Assembly: GCA_026392035.1 (NCBI GenBank)
Contig: JAPLCX010000117.1
Span: 1-36,219, forward strand
Direction: 5' to 3'
Source: Candidatus Auribacterota bacterium
GTDB taxonomy: Bacteria; Auribacterota; Tritonobacteria; UBA1439
DNA length: 36,219 nucleotides
The position numbers and the translations under genes are program-made. Below the pieces are notes generated by a model. That model worked only from the letters and a program-made list of their open reading frames with translations. It searched no databases and had not been told where the DNA came from. Positions 14,554-22,756 of the stretch are shown here, in pieces. Numbering within the stretch: the first letter of the stretch is position 1; every line of letters begins with the position of its first letter.

Positions 14554-17100
14554 TTCTCTCGCCGATCTCACGCCCGCAAAAAATTTCTCCATCTCCGCGA
14601 GCGCTCCCCGCGCGTCGAGGCTGCAGATGGAGGCGGGGGGGAGCGATTCCAGGAAGAGTTTTCCATACCTCCTGGTGTGGACACGGGAGTCGAGGATGAG
14701 CACCGCGCCGACATCCTCCCGGTGCCGTATCAGTCTTCCAAAGCCCTGCCTGAACTTGATCACCGCCTGAGGGACGCTGTACTCCAGGAACGGATCCCCC
14801 CCCGCGAGCTCGATCGCCTCCATGCGGGCCTGCTGGATGGGCTCGTCCGGAACGCGGAACGGCAGGCGCGTGAGGATCACGCACTGCAGCGCCTCTCCCC
14901 TCACGTCAACGCCCTCCCAGAAGCTGTCCGTGCCGAAAAGGACGGATCCCTCCTCCCTCCGGAAGCGGTTGAGCAGCGCAGTGCGATTTTCGCTCCCCTG
15001 CTTGAGCACCGTGAGCCCCTCCTCCTCGAGCTGGTGCTCCAGCCTGGCGTGCAGCCTTTCGAGAAGCCTGTAGGAGGTGAAAAGCACGAGCGCGTTCCCG
15101 CGGCTGATCGCCACCGCCTGCCTTACCACCTCCGCCAGCATATCCTCATAGCCCTCGCTCCCCGGTTCTGCGATCCCCCGTGGCGAGGCCACGAATGCCT
15201 GCGTCCTGTAGTTGAACGGGGATGGGAGGATGCAGCAGTCTATCTTCCCCCTCTCCGCTTCCTTGAGCCCCACACGGGAACGAAAATAGTCGAACGTGCC
15301 TCCAACGGTGAGTGTCGCTGAGGTCATGATCACCGTGCCGAAACGCTCGTAAATAGCCTCGCGCATCCCCTGCGAGACATCCAGGGGAGCGGCGCAGAAG
15401 CTCAGGCGCTCCCACGTGCCCCTCCCCTTGAGCTCCAGCCAGCGGCAGACGCCGTCGCCCCCCTCCATGAAAAAAGTGAGGCACTCAAGGTGCTGCGTGA
15501 GGCGCTGCCGCATCGCGCCTATTTCCACCAGGGCTGACTCGATCATTTTCTTCCGGTGATCCGTGAGCGTGCCGAGCAGTTTGATGAGCTCCCCGAGTTT
15601 CCCCGAGAACGATCCGATGGCACCCAGCAGTTCCTTGAGGACGGGGCAGAGCGCCCCCTGCCAGAAGGGCGATGCGGCGACATCCGGCGTAATCCTGAGG
15701 CTGTGGGCATTTTCTCCTTCCTCCTCGCCGCACACCTTTTTTAATTCGGGAGTGATCCGTTCCATGGCCGCAGCGATCTTTTTCTCCACGGTGAACCGCT
15801 CGGGGGCTATGGTCTCGGTGATCAACTCGAGCGCGTCTGATATCCGTTCCTGGTCCTCATCGTGGATCTTCGTCCTCAGCTTCGCGCAGAGGAATGGGAG
15901 CAGCCCCCTGGCGGTCTCCCTCGTGCTCTGGAGGCGGCGCAGTACCCTGAGCAGGCCGTACTTTGAAATCTGGAACCCGAGGTACTCCGTGGCGACATCC
16001 TCGATGTGCTGGGCCTCGTCGATGATAATCCTCTGGAACCTGGGGAGCACCGCAGGCCGATCGTAGCTCTCCGTGCGGCTGCGCACCGCAAGGTCTGCCA
16101 TGAGCAGGTGGTGGTTCACCACGAGGACGTGGGCGCTTGAGGACTCCCTCCTGGCCCTGTAGAAAAAGCATTTCGCGTAATAGGGGCAGTGCAGGCGCGT
16201 GCACTGATCCGCCTCGGCGCAGACACGCTCCCAGTTCTCCCTGCGCGGGATGAAGCTCAGATCAGAGAGGCTCCCGTCTTTTGTTTTTTCAGACCAGTGA
16301 ATGATTTCGCCAATCTCCTCCTGCCCATCGAGTTCCACAAGGAGCCTGCCCTCTTCGCGCGCGGCGGCGAGCTTCCTCAGGCAGAGGTAGTTGCTCCTCC
16401 CCTTCACCAGCACCGCCTTGCAGTGCAAGCCCTTCAGCCGCTGGAGGAGCGGCAGGTCCCTCCCGATGAGCTGTTCTTGGAGATTGATCGTGTTCGTTGA
16501 TATCACCACCCTCTCCCCGTTGAGGACGCTCCATGAGATCGCCGGGACGAGGTAGGCGAGCGACTTGCCCGTCCCCGTACCCGCCTCGATCAGGGCGAGC
16601 CGGTCCTCGTTGAATGCTCTTGTCACACTCGCCATCATCGTCTGCTGCTCTTCCCGGTACTCGTAATCGTTCAGGGCCTTGCTGACGGGGCCTCCGGGGC
16701 GGATATACGAGGCGAGCCGCTCGAGATCGAGGGGCGCCAGCTTCTCCTTTTGAGAAGGCTGGACGACGGGATATATTCGCTCGACGGCGTTATCAACGAT
16801 GTAAAACCCCGCCCCGAGGTTCCCCAATTCAGATGCCACCGCGAGGTCGGCTTTGGAGGGATAGATCACCCCATCGGGATGGTTATGGATGACCACGTCG
16901 CCCAGGGAAACGCTTCTCGTAATGGCGGGGACGCTCTCCTCGTCACCCCTCGCGAGCACGGAGACACTTTTCACGATGAGCTTATCGTCCGTTTTGCCGA
17001 GGAAAAACACCTCGTTCCCATCAGCAGCCTGTATGGACGATCTCATCTCGCCGGTCGCTGAATGGGTGATATATTCCGCGAGTTCGATTGGCTTCTTCAT
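14461..17100 (-). CDS. JAMM-domain fused to DinG/XPD-family helicase
   Basis: This 879-aa protein is a fusion. Residues ~1-115 form a RadC/JAMM-like metallopeptidase-type domain with an upstream glutamate (NEVFFLGK) and the metal-binding VIHNHPDGVIYPSKADLA (HxH...S..D). From ~135 onward it is a DinG/Rad3-type superfamily-2 helicase: Walker A EAGTGTGKS, four cysteines around CAEADQC...HCPYYAKC (probable 4Fe-4S cluster), DEAQH in motif II, SATLTVGGT, and LFGTDSFWEGVDVRGE with QGFGRLIRH in the C-terminal motor. DinG enzymes unwind 5'-3' and clear R-loops or stalled forks. What the JAMM domain adds is unknown. The start at ATG 17100 lacks a strong ribosome binding site. Confidence 0.85.
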   Translation of the reverse strand: MKKPIELAEYITHSATGEMRSSIQAADGNEVFFLGKTDDKLIVKSVSVLARGDEESVPAITRSVSLGDVVIHNHPDGVIYPSKADLAVASELGNLGAGFYIVDNAVERIYPVVQPSQKEKLAPLDLERLASYIRPGGPVSKALNDYEYREEQQTMMASVTRAFNEDRLALIEAGTGTGKSLAYLVPAISWSVLNGERVVISTNTINLQEQLIGRDLPLLQRLKGLHCKAVLVKGRSNYLCLRKLAAAREEGRLLVELDGQEEIGEIIHWSEKTKDGSLSDLSFIPRRENWERVCAEADQCTRLHCPYYAKCFFYRARRESSSAHVLVVNHHLLMADLAVRSRTESYDRPAVLPRFQRIIIDEAQHIEDVATEYLGFQISKYGLLRVLRRLQSTRETARGLLPFLCAKLRTKIHDEDQERISDALELITETIAPERFTVEKKIAAAMERITPELKKVCGEEEGENAHSLRITPDVAASPFWQGALCPVLKELLGAIGSFSGKLGELIKLLGTLTDHRKKMIESALVEIGAMRQRLTQHLECLTFFMEGGDGVCRWLELKGRGTWERLSFCAAPLDVSQGMREAIYERFGTVIMTSATLTVGGTFDYFRSRVGLKEAERGKIDCCILPSPFNYRTQAFVASPRGIAEPGSEGYEDMLAEVVRQAVAISRGNALVLFTSYRLLERLHARLEHQLEEEGLTVLKQGSENRTALLNRFRREEGSVLFGTDSFWEGVDVRGEALQCVILTRLPFRVPDEPIQQARMEAIELAGGDPFLEYSVPQAVIKFRQGFGRLIRHREDVGAVLILDSRVHTRRYGKLFLESLPPASICSLDARGALAEMEKFFAGVRSARELKSPVQAKRAGMGEHARELIGPDHAPQLGE

Positions 17101-17488
17101 CTGGAATAAATTATAACACAATGCCTGCGATCGGTCGCCCGCATCGGCAGTCTGGAGTTGCACCACTTTTGCTGATACACATCCAATGTTCTACCACAGA
17201 GGACACAGCGCGGCCTTTGCCCACAACCAATTTTTACCGCTGAACCTGCCTGCCGGCTGGCAGGGACACTGGATTTACCGAACACGACATTCTACGGTAA
17301 AGAAAGTTACGAATACCTCCGTGAGCACCGTGGTGAAAACGTTATGACTGTTTTCTGTACGTGCCAGTTCTTGTTTTTCATATCGTGCTGATGATCAGGA
17401 TATTCCAAATTCGTACTGTAATTTTTGGGGGAATATCCAGCATCGGGAGTGGGCTGCGCACAGACCATCAGCGTGGCGGGTCCGCACG
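17101..17488. other. Noncoding spacer with short repeats
   Basis: No coding potential is supported in this 388-bp stretch. It holds CCTGCC GGCT GGCAGG (near 17254), related to the CCTGCCGGCAGG palindrome near 19264. CCACAGAGGACACAG (from ~17192) and CCTCCGTGAGCACCGTGGTG (from ~17316) look like dispersed intergenic repeats. Confidence 0.5.
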
Positions 17489-17707
17489 TCAGTAGAAGAG
17501 CCGCATTTGTGGAAAGAAATCGGGGAACTGCTTCTGCAGGATTGCCTTGGCGACGGTGTAGCTTCGCTGGTGATTCTTCAGGCTGAGGTGGTAGGTGCTT
17601 TTCATCTGCTTTATAGTAAGGAATATCGCTGTCTGGAACATCCCCTTGCGAAGCTCGGTTCTGATCTCTTCTTCAGTCTCGGGCGAAAACGTAAGTTTCA
17701 GTTCCAT
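17489..17707 (-). CDS. Small protein of unknown function
   Basis: This 72-aa gene starts at ATG 17707 preceded by AGGAGA at 10-nt spacing, which supports translation. The product is soluble with no recognisable domain; the N-terminus MELKLTFSPETEEEIRTEL looks helical and the C-terminal half is basic (NHQRSYTVAKAILQKQF). It stands alone between noncoding stretches. Confidence 0.5.
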   Translation of the reverse strand: MELKLTFSPETEEEIRTELRKGMFQTAIFLTIKQMKSTYHLSLKNHQRSYTVAKAILQKQFPDFFPQMRLFY

Positions 17708-17840
17708 ACGCCACGCATCTCCTACACATAATATACACTATTGTTCAGCAGAATGCAATACTTATGTCATTATTCCAAAAGAAAAGATTATGAGGCAAAA
17801 CATGCGAACCTTACCCAAATTCCCACAATATGTCCACAGG

Positions 17841-17902
17841 CGACACTTAATTGTTGGCTTTTTGCGAGAATCTCCCCGTAGCCGACACTTAAGTATCGGC
17901 TA
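17841..17902. promoter_or_regulatory. Paired CGACACTTAA sites, one a near-perfect 24-bp palindrome
   Basis: CGACACTTAA occurs at 17841-17850 and 17883-17892, 42 bp apart (about four helical turns). The second lies in a 24-bp palindrome at 17879-17902 (TAGCCGA...TCGGCTA) with one mismatched pair. No T-tract follows, so an operator fits better than a terminator. The rest of 17708-18145 is AT-rich and shows no gene. Confidence 0.35.
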
Positions 17903-18145
17903 TGATGTAATGGAAATACAAATATCAAATAAGTGGGTGGTATATATGTATATTGGGCCTAAAATGACCTATCACTCCCATATTAGCCGTAATATTGAGC
18001 ATATTATGGTATATATGTTATTACTTATTGGTTGTATACATATCGTATTCGACCTTTTCAACCAGCGGATGATCATGCCAGGCCAAAAAACCTTTGACAG
18101 GACCGAAGGCAATTCTGCAGAATATGCAGGAACTGGTTTTGACAT

Positions 18146-19186
18146 ATGACGGATACCATCGGCCAGAGACAGCTTGCCGCCATCGTTTTTACCGATGTGG
18201 CGGGATTCAGCTCAAAAACTGAGGCTGACGAGGAAAAAACTCTTCGCCGAGTCAAAGAAGATCTCAAGCTTCTCACCTCCCTCTCTGCGGCTCACAACGG
18301 CAAGGTTGTCAAGACTACAGGCGACGGTTTGCTCATCTCATTCGGTTCAGCGATCGATGCCGTATCCTTTGCCCTCGAGACCCAGGGAAAGATTTCTGCC
18401 CGGAATAAAACCCTTTCAGCCGTCGAGCGCCTTGAGCACAGGATGGGCATCCACCTCGGCGATATCTTCATCTCGGAATCCGATGCAATGGGGGATGGTG
18501 TCAACATCGCGGCACGTCTTCAGTCAGAGGCGGAACCGGGCGGGATCTGCATTTCTCAAACCGTCTATGACGTGGTAAAGAATAAGCTCGCAATCAGGGC
18601 GGTTGCGATCGGGCCCCGGGAACTCAAGAATATCCGTGAGGCCATCTATGCATACCGCATCGTGCTCGATGCGGAGAGCACTCTCGCGCGCCAGGCTTCG
18701 CCCGCTGCACGGGCTCACGGACGCCCGCGAAGGTTTTCTCCGTCTCTGGTTGTCACCGTGGTGCTGTGCGCGCTGGCCTTATTCATTGTGATCCCCGGCC
18801 GTCACCGACGCCTCGCGACAACGCCTCCGCAGGCGCCTCCAGCGAGCTCTGCTGCCCTCAGGGCATCCTTGCCTGAAGAGCCACGCCTCGCCCGCATCGC
18901 CTGGGTGAAACAACGATTGGTTCAGCGCGGTCCCGAAAACCCGCTCGCCATAATGGCTCCGAGGAGGACAGGCGAGAGGTTCGGCGGAAGGGAGCTCACC
19001 GTTTGGATGGAGGGAGAGGATGTTCTGATAAAATCGGGTGGCGAGATAATACAGCGCCGGCTCGAACAGCTCGCGCCAAGAATGCTCGCCGCGATCGCCG
19101 TGGGCATCGCCAGGGAAGATCGAGCCGGAACACGGATGAAACCGCCCGCTCCGGCCATGCGCCCGGCTCCACCGCGCAATCAATAG
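18146..19186 (+). CDS. Class III adenylate/guanylate cyclase with C-terminal membrane anchor
   Basis: This 346-aa protein has a class III cyclase catalytic domain at residues ~10-170: metal-binding aspartates in FTDVAGFS (D17) and TGDG (D60), a lysine in KTTGDG suited to adenine recognition, and the transition-state pair N120/R124 in GDGVNIAARL. All catalytic positions I can place are present, so an active cyclase, probably making cAMP, is expected. A single TM segment follows (about 201-218), then a proline-rich linker and a ~100-residue soluble tail of unknown role. It has AGGAA upstream of ATG 18146. Confidence 0.85.
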   Translation: MTDTIGQRQLAAIVFTDVAGFSSKTEADEEKTLRRVKEDLKLLTSLSAAHNGKVVKTTGDGLLISFGSAIDAVSFALETQGKISARNKTLSAVERLEHRMGIHLGDIFISESDAMGDGVNIAARLQSEAEPGGICISQTVYDVVKNKLAIRAVAIGPRELKNIREAIYAYRIVLDAESTLARQASPAARAHGRPRRFSPSLVVTVVLCALALFIVIPGRHRRLATTPPQAPPASSAALRASLPEEPRLARIAWVKQRLVQRGPENPLAIMAPRRTGERFGGRELTVWMEGEDVLIKSGGEIIQRRLEQLAPRMLAAIAVGIAREDRAGTRMKPPAPAMRPAPPRNQ

Positions 19187-19516
19187 TCATATCTGCTCAA
19201 TATACTCCAACATAAACACGCAGAGCCAAACGCAGTTAGCTATTGCGAAACAGTACGCGCGCACCTGCCGGCAGGAAGGGATGCATACAGACAGGACTAC
19301 GGTTGGAAGTTTATAATTGAAGATATACCGCAACATAATTTCCGGCTCTCTTGCATTTTGTGTGGGTGCCTGCCTCTATTATACAGGAGGGAATATGTAA
19401 AGGATGTCATTGCGGGTCCCGAAAGCTTTCGGGACGTGGCAATCCCACTCAGATATGCCGGTTTAATGCGAGACTGCTTCGCAATGACAACCGCAAAAAA
19501 TAGGGGAACTTCCGAC
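19187..19516. other. Noncoding spacer containing an 85-bp inverted-repeat element
   Basis: Nothing coding is supported. Besides the element at 19405-19489, the stretch carries a CCTGCCGGCAGG palindrome (near 19264). The start of the downstream GyrI-like gene was set after the element at ATG 19517. Confidence 0.5.
19405..19489. mobile_element. 85-bp MITE/REP-like element
   Basis: Perfect 10-bp terminal inverted repeats, TGTCATTGCG (19405-19414) and CGCAATGACA (19480-19489), bracket the element. Inside is a perfect 20-bp palindrome at 19416-19435 (GTCCCGAAAG and its complement). It has no coding capacity, so it would be non-autonomous. Confidence 0.6.
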
Positions 19517-20137
19517 ATGAAAAAAATTGACCTCAAGAAAGAACTCAAACAGCTCTACAACCCGCCCCGCGAATCACCTGTCATCGTGGATGTGCCCTCG
19601 ATGAATTTCATAATGATTGACGGCGCGGGTGACCCGAACAAAGCAAAGGAGTTTGTGGATGCCATTCAGATGCTTTATGCGGTTTCTTATACGCTGAAAT
19701 TCATGATTAAAAAGGCTGACCCCTCAAAAGACTACGTCGTCATGCCTCTGGAGGGGCTCTGGTGGGCTGACGACATGGCTGCCTTCAGCACCGGGGGAAA
19801 CAGGGACTCATGGAAGTGGACGCTGATGATCGCCCAGCCGGCGCACGTGACGCGAGAGCTCTTCGATAAGGCATGTGAGCAGGTCAAAAAGAAGAAGAAC
19901 CTGCCCGGCCTCTCAAAGATCAGGTTCGAAAATTTCCATGAGGGCATGTCGGCACAGATCATGCACATCGGCCCCTACTCGGCAGAAGGCCCTACTGTGG
20001 AGAAGCTCCATGCCTTCGTCAAAGAGAAAGGGTATTCACTTCGCGGCAAGCACCGCGAGATATACCTGAGCGACCCCCGCAGATCATCCCCTGATAAGAT
20101 GAAGACCATCATCCGCCAGCCGATGGAACAGCATTAA
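19517..20137 (+). CDS. GyrI-like small-molecule-binding domain protein
   Basis: This 206-aa protein resembles the GyrI-like/AraC effector-binding fold (COG4832 type): PVIVDVPSMNFIMIDGAGDP at the start, AVSYTLKFMIKK, MPLEGLWWADD, and C-terminal IMHIGPYSAEGPTVEKLHAF with GKHREIYLSDPRR. There is no DNA-binding domain, so it is probably a free-standing ligand-binding or hydrolase-like protein. GGGGA lies 9 nt upstream of the ATG. A terminator-like hairpin lies about 105 bp downstream. Confidence 0.85.
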   Translation: MKKIDLKKELKQLYNPPRESPVIVDVPSMNFIMIDGAGDPNKAKEFVDAIQMLYAVSYTLKFMIKKADPSKDYVVMPLEGLWWADDMAAFSTGGNRDSWKWTLMIAQPAHVTRELFDKACEQVKKKKNLPGLSKIRFENFHEGMSAQIMHIGPYSAEGPTVEKLHAFVKEKGYSLRGKHREIYLSDPRRSSPDKMKTIIRQPMEQH

Positions 20138-20241
20138 AAATAGCTTTGATGTCTAAAGAAAAATAGAGTAGAATCCAAGCAACGATACTTCAGAGGATAA
20201 TACTCTATGTATCTGGTATATAATGCCGATAGAGAAACATG

Positions 20242-20266
20242 CCGGGACTCATCTCCCGGTTTTTTT
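20242..20266 (+). terminator. Rho-independent terminator
   Basis: CCGGGA (20242-20247), a 6-nt loop and TCCCGG (20254-20259) are followed by a run of seven T (20260-20266). It lies in the spacer after the GyrI-like gene and would end its transcript. The rest of 20138-20419 shows no convincing gene. Confidence 0.7.
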
Positions 20267-20419
20267 ATTGATGTTTTGTACGTGAGTTTTTCGGGCTCAA
20301 GAACCAGGCGCAATATGTGACCCGTTGGAAGAATATACGAGCGCCCTTCTAACGTCACAATCCGTGACTTTGCAACATATCCGATAATTGCTGAAGTGTG
20401 TGAGCCTTGGAGGTCGGTA

Positions 20420-20704
20420 ATGTCAGAAGAGATAACACTATCTGAGTCGGAGTTGCGGATGCGGATTGAGGAGCTCGCCTTGCTGCTCCTTTATCTGGCG
20501 CATTGGGTGGAGGATGAAAAGCTTATACCGGGAGGCATTCACCGCGCCTGGAAAACAGTTCCGTTCGACGCATTGGACGCCCTGACTGATAAGGGCTACC
20601 TCGTCCGCGTGAAGAGGCCGAGCGCGAGCAAATCGGTTGTCCTGACCGACGAAGGTCTCGCCAGGGCAAGGGAATTGGAGAAGAAATACCTGAGCAAGTT
20701 TTAA
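20420..20704 (+). CDS. DUF6429-like small winged-helix-type protein
   Basis: This 94-aa protein starts at ATG 20420 with TGGAGG upstream. The sequence (ELRMRIEELALLLLYLAHWVED, WKTVPFDALDALTDKGYLV, SVVLTDEGLARARELEKKYL) looks like a small winged helix and resembles DUF6429; the assignment is from memory and not certain. Its last 36 codons recur as an isolated fragment at 21697-21804, with the 3' flank identical. Confidence 0.65.
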   Translation: MSEEITLSESELRMRIEELALLLLYLAHWVEDEKLIPGGIHRAWKTVPFDALDALTDKGYLVRVKRPSASKSVVLTDEGLARARELEKKYLSKF

Positions 20705-20797
20705 GGTGCCGATTTGCCATCTTGAAGCACGGCCAGCACTCCTCGATTCAGAATGGCTGGTATCACAAAATGTGATACCACACAGGAAATATATCGG
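20657..20797. repeat. 141-bp direct repeat, copy 1
   Basis: This segment is identical, base for base, to 21757-21897 (offset 1100). It covers the last 15 codons of the DUF6429-like gene plus 93 bp downstream, including the palindrome GGTATCACA AAA TGTGATACC at 20759-20779. Similarity continues upstream at a lower level. Confidence 0.92.
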
Positions 20798-20860
20798 AAA
20801 CCCCGCCGCCGGATCGGGTTTGGCGTGGGGGAACGCCGGTCGCGGTACAAAGTGTATTCT
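20797..20860 (+). pseudogene. 3'-end fragment of an ORF6N gene
   Basis: The frame reads KPRRRIGFGVGERRSRYK, nearly the same as the tail of the ORF6N protein ending at 23753 (KPKRRIGFGLGERRARYK). It is joined directly to the 141-bp repeat, so the body of the gene is missing. Confidence 0.65.
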
Positions 20861-20864
20861 TATC

Positions 20865-20888
20865 CCCTCTCCCCCTCGCGGGAGAGGG
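20865..20888. repeat. 9-bp-stem hairpin, REP-like
   Basis: CCCTCTCCC and GGGAGAGGG form a perfect stem around a 6-nt loop. A similar CTCTCCCC/GGGGAGAG hairpin lies at the end of the window (36193-36219). Confidence 0.6.
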
Positions 20889-20939
20889 CCGGACGTGAGG
20901 GGTGCTTTATCCACTGTAATTGTTGTCATCGGAATTGGA

Positions 20940-21427
20940 GGCTTACACGCAGTTTCCGAGTGCGAAAACCGCCTCTAAGACCATTTTAAGGGCAATAAAA
21001 TGACGGAACATTCACCAGTGGAGAAAGATATCGTGGTCCGACCCCGGAGCCCAAAAACTCAAATTTTCACCGGTTTTGCCGGCTGTTTTTACCGAGCATG
21101 GTGCGATCATGGCGGCTACGGTGTTGAACAGTCGGCGAGCTGTTGAAATGAACTCAAGAAGAGACTGATGAATCGCGTCATTTAAGGTCACAATTTGTGA
21201 CCTTAGAGAGTGACCGAAATATCTATTCGCGGAAGGGCGGCATGGCAAGTACCGAAGGTAGAAATGAGAAGAGTGGACAGCTAGCTGACGTTCGAGTCTT
21301 TGGTGCACGCCATTCAAGTTGCCCATGCTCATTTTGCCGCCCAGGCGGTGCGAGCCGTGAATATCGGCCTGACGCTCCACAACTGGTTGATCGGCTGTTA
21401 GATCCTACCTGCTGTGAAGAAGGTTAA
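20940..21427 (+). pseudogene. Scrambled ORF6N and DUF1016 5' fragments
   Basis: Several broken pieces follow one another. The stretch 20940-21050 matches 23878-23985 and contains an ATG at 21000 opening MTEHSPVEKDIVVRP. At ~21083-21168 the frame reads FTEHGAIMAATVLNS, an ORF6N core motif. At 21182-21230 it reads LRSQFVTLESD, another ORF6N motif that normally precedes the former, so the order is inverted. At 21285-21401 the frame reads AAQAVRAVNIGLTLHNWLIG before a TAG, which matches the N-terminal domain of DUF1016/YhcG nucleases. None can yield a full product. Confidence 0.6.
21183..21205. repeat. Perfect 23-bp palindrome in ORF6N debris
   Basis: TAAGGTCACAA and TTGTGACCTTA flank a single T. 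The related GGTCACAAATTGTGACC lies inside the ORF6N gene near 23393, coding for the IRSQIVT motif. The palindrome is therefore partly explained by conserved coding sequence. Confidence 0.6.
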
Positions 21428-21487
21428 GATTCGGGGGGACAGCGTCCCCGAAATTATACATTCAACTGGTTCCGTAAAAGTGAAATT

Positions 21488-21712
21488 GTGGCAGGAGACA
21501 ATTCCCCCGTCGGCATTCTTCTATGTACACGTAAGAATCATGCCCTTGTCGAGTACGCGCTGGCGGGTATGGACAACCGGTTATTTGTGAAGAAGTACCA
21601 GCTTGAATTGCCGAGCAAAGACGACATCCGGCTATTTCTGGAGGAGCAGATGAAAAAAGTCCCTCCCTCAAAGCCCCGCCGCCGTATCGGGATAAAAACC
21701 TCGTCCATGTAA
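21488..21712 (+). pseudogene. 3' fragment of a DUF1016/YhcG nuclease gene
   Basis: The 74 codons read GDNSPVGILLCTRKNHALVE, then YALAGMDNRLFVKKYQLELP, which is the end of the PDDEXK nuclease domain of DUF1016/YhcG proteins. The middle of the gene is missing; its N-terminal piece is at 21285-21401. The tail again reads KPRRRIG. It runs into the DUF6429 fragment in another frame. Confidence 0.75.
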
Positions 21713-21804
21713 GGAGTCCCAGCGCTAGAGAGTCGGTTGTTTTGATCGACGAGAGCCTCGCCAGGGCAAGGGAATTGGAGAAGAAATACCTGAGCAAGTT
21801 TTAA
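21697..21804 (+). pseudogene. 3' fragment of a DUF6429-like gene
   Basis: The frame reads NLVHVRSPSARESVVL, then LARARELEKKYLSKF and a stop, matching the last 36 codons of the gene at 20420-20704. The first half has diverged, while the second half lies inside the 141-bp identical block, which suggests recent duplication or gene conversion of the 3' end only. Confidence 0.85.
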
Positions 21805-21897
21805 GGTGCCGATTTGCCATCTTGAAGCACGGCCAGCACTCCTCGATTCAGAATGGCTGGTATCACAAAATGTGATACCACACAGGAAATATATCGG
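21757..21897. repeat. 141-bp direct repeat, copy 2
   Basis: Identical to 20657-20797. After it, 21898-22087 shows no gene; TATAAT occurs at 21939-21944 but without a good -35 box. Confidence 0.92.
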
Positions 21898-22087
21898 CTG
21901 AAGCGTATACTCCGTGGCTTCTCACGACTATATTTCGCTATAATCATGGTCGTTATAGATACATCCTGCTACAATATGGAGCGGTTTCGGCGAGAACGAT
22001 AGTTGTTTGTTGAAGATATTGAGTGCCGCTGAGTATAAACCGGGCTACAATGAAACAAGTCTTGATATCGGTGTGAGGAAAGCGTAA

Positions 22088-22121
22088 ACTGTCAGAAATA
22101 TGTATACTATTTTCTGACAGT
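22088..22121. promoter_or_regulatory. Inverted-repeat operator of the AbiE-type antitoxin gene
   Basis: ACTGTCAGAAA (22088-22098) and TTTCTGACAGT (22111-22121) are perfect 11-bp arms around a 12-bp spacer that contains TATACT (22103-22108), a plausible -10 box. It ends 8 bp before the ATG at 22130. AbiEi antitoxins are known to repress their own promoters by binding inverted repeats, so this is the likely operator. Confidence 0.7.
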
Positions 22122-22129
22122 TATATTTT

Positions 22130-22756
22130 ATGAAAGATAACTATTTCCTTGCAAGAAAGGTAGTTAGGCGAATAAGCCGCGCTAAAGAGGGTGCGCTGTT
22201 TTCCGCAAGCGATTTCCTTGATTTGGGCAGCCGTGCGGCGGTGGATCAGGTTTTTTCACGGCTCGTGCATCGTGGTCAGTTACATCGGATCGGCCGTGGA
22301 TTATACGCTGTGCCACGCATCAGTCGGCTGACCGGTAGTGTGATGACTGCGGCGCCGGATGCTGTAGCGCGAACCTTGGCGCGAAAGTTGGACATGAGGA
22401 TTTTACCATCAGGTGCGTACACCGCCAATCTACTAGGACTCTCGACGCAGGTTCCAGCTAAGATCATTTACCTAACCGATGGTCGCGCTAGGACGGTCCG
22501 GATAGGACCGCAGACAATCATATTCCGTCATGGATCGCCAAAAACCATGGCGGTTACTGGACGAGTTGCGCCTTTGGTATTTCAGGCTCTGCGGTATCTC
22601 GGTCGTAGGGGGGTATCACAGGATGAGATAATGCGTCTTCGGCGGCTACTCAAGAAAAATGACAAGCAGGAGCTTCTTCGGAACCTTCTTCATGCGCCGG
22701 GATGGATGAGATCCGTTTTGCTTCAGATTGCCAGTGAATTGCCCCGAGGTGAATGA
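22130..22756 (+). CDS. AbiEi-type antitoxin/regulator (DUF6088-like)
   Basis: This 208-aa protein resembles the DUF6088 group of type IV AbiEi-like antitoxins: an N-terminal winged helix (LFSASDFLDLGSRAAVDQVF, then LVHRGQLHRIGRGLYAVPR) and a C-terminal domain with YTANLLGLSTQVPAKIIYLT. These proteins repress their operon and counter the AbiEii nucleotidyltransferase toxin. It overlaps the toxin gene by ATGA (22753-22756), as usual for this pair. No clear ribosome binding site is seen; a near-leaderless mRNA from the TATACT box is possible. Confidence 0.8.
   Translation: MKDNYFLARKVVRRISRAKEGALFSASDFLDLGSRAAVDQVFSRLVHRGQLHRIGRGLYAVPRISRLTGSVMTAAPDAVARTLARKLDMRILPSGAYTANLLGLSTQVPAKIIYLTDGRARTVRIGPQTIIFRHGSPKTMAVTGRVAPLVFQALRYLGRRGVSQDEIMRLRRLLKKNDKQELLRNLLHAPGWMRSVLLQIASELPRGE

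Noticed and set aside
17879-17902. Palindrome as a transcription terminator
   Set aside because: No T-tract follows on either strand, so an operator-like site is more plausible.
20134-20358. Minus-strand 74-codon ORF with GRSYILPTGHILRLV
   Set aside because: It would need a GTG start without a ribosome binding site, and it crosses the terminator of the neighbouring gene. I recognise no family, although the front part looks protein-like.
20753-20989. ORF beginning MAGITKCDTTQEIYR
   Set aside because: It is a composite of the 141-bp repeat and an ORF6N tail fragment, so not a single gene.
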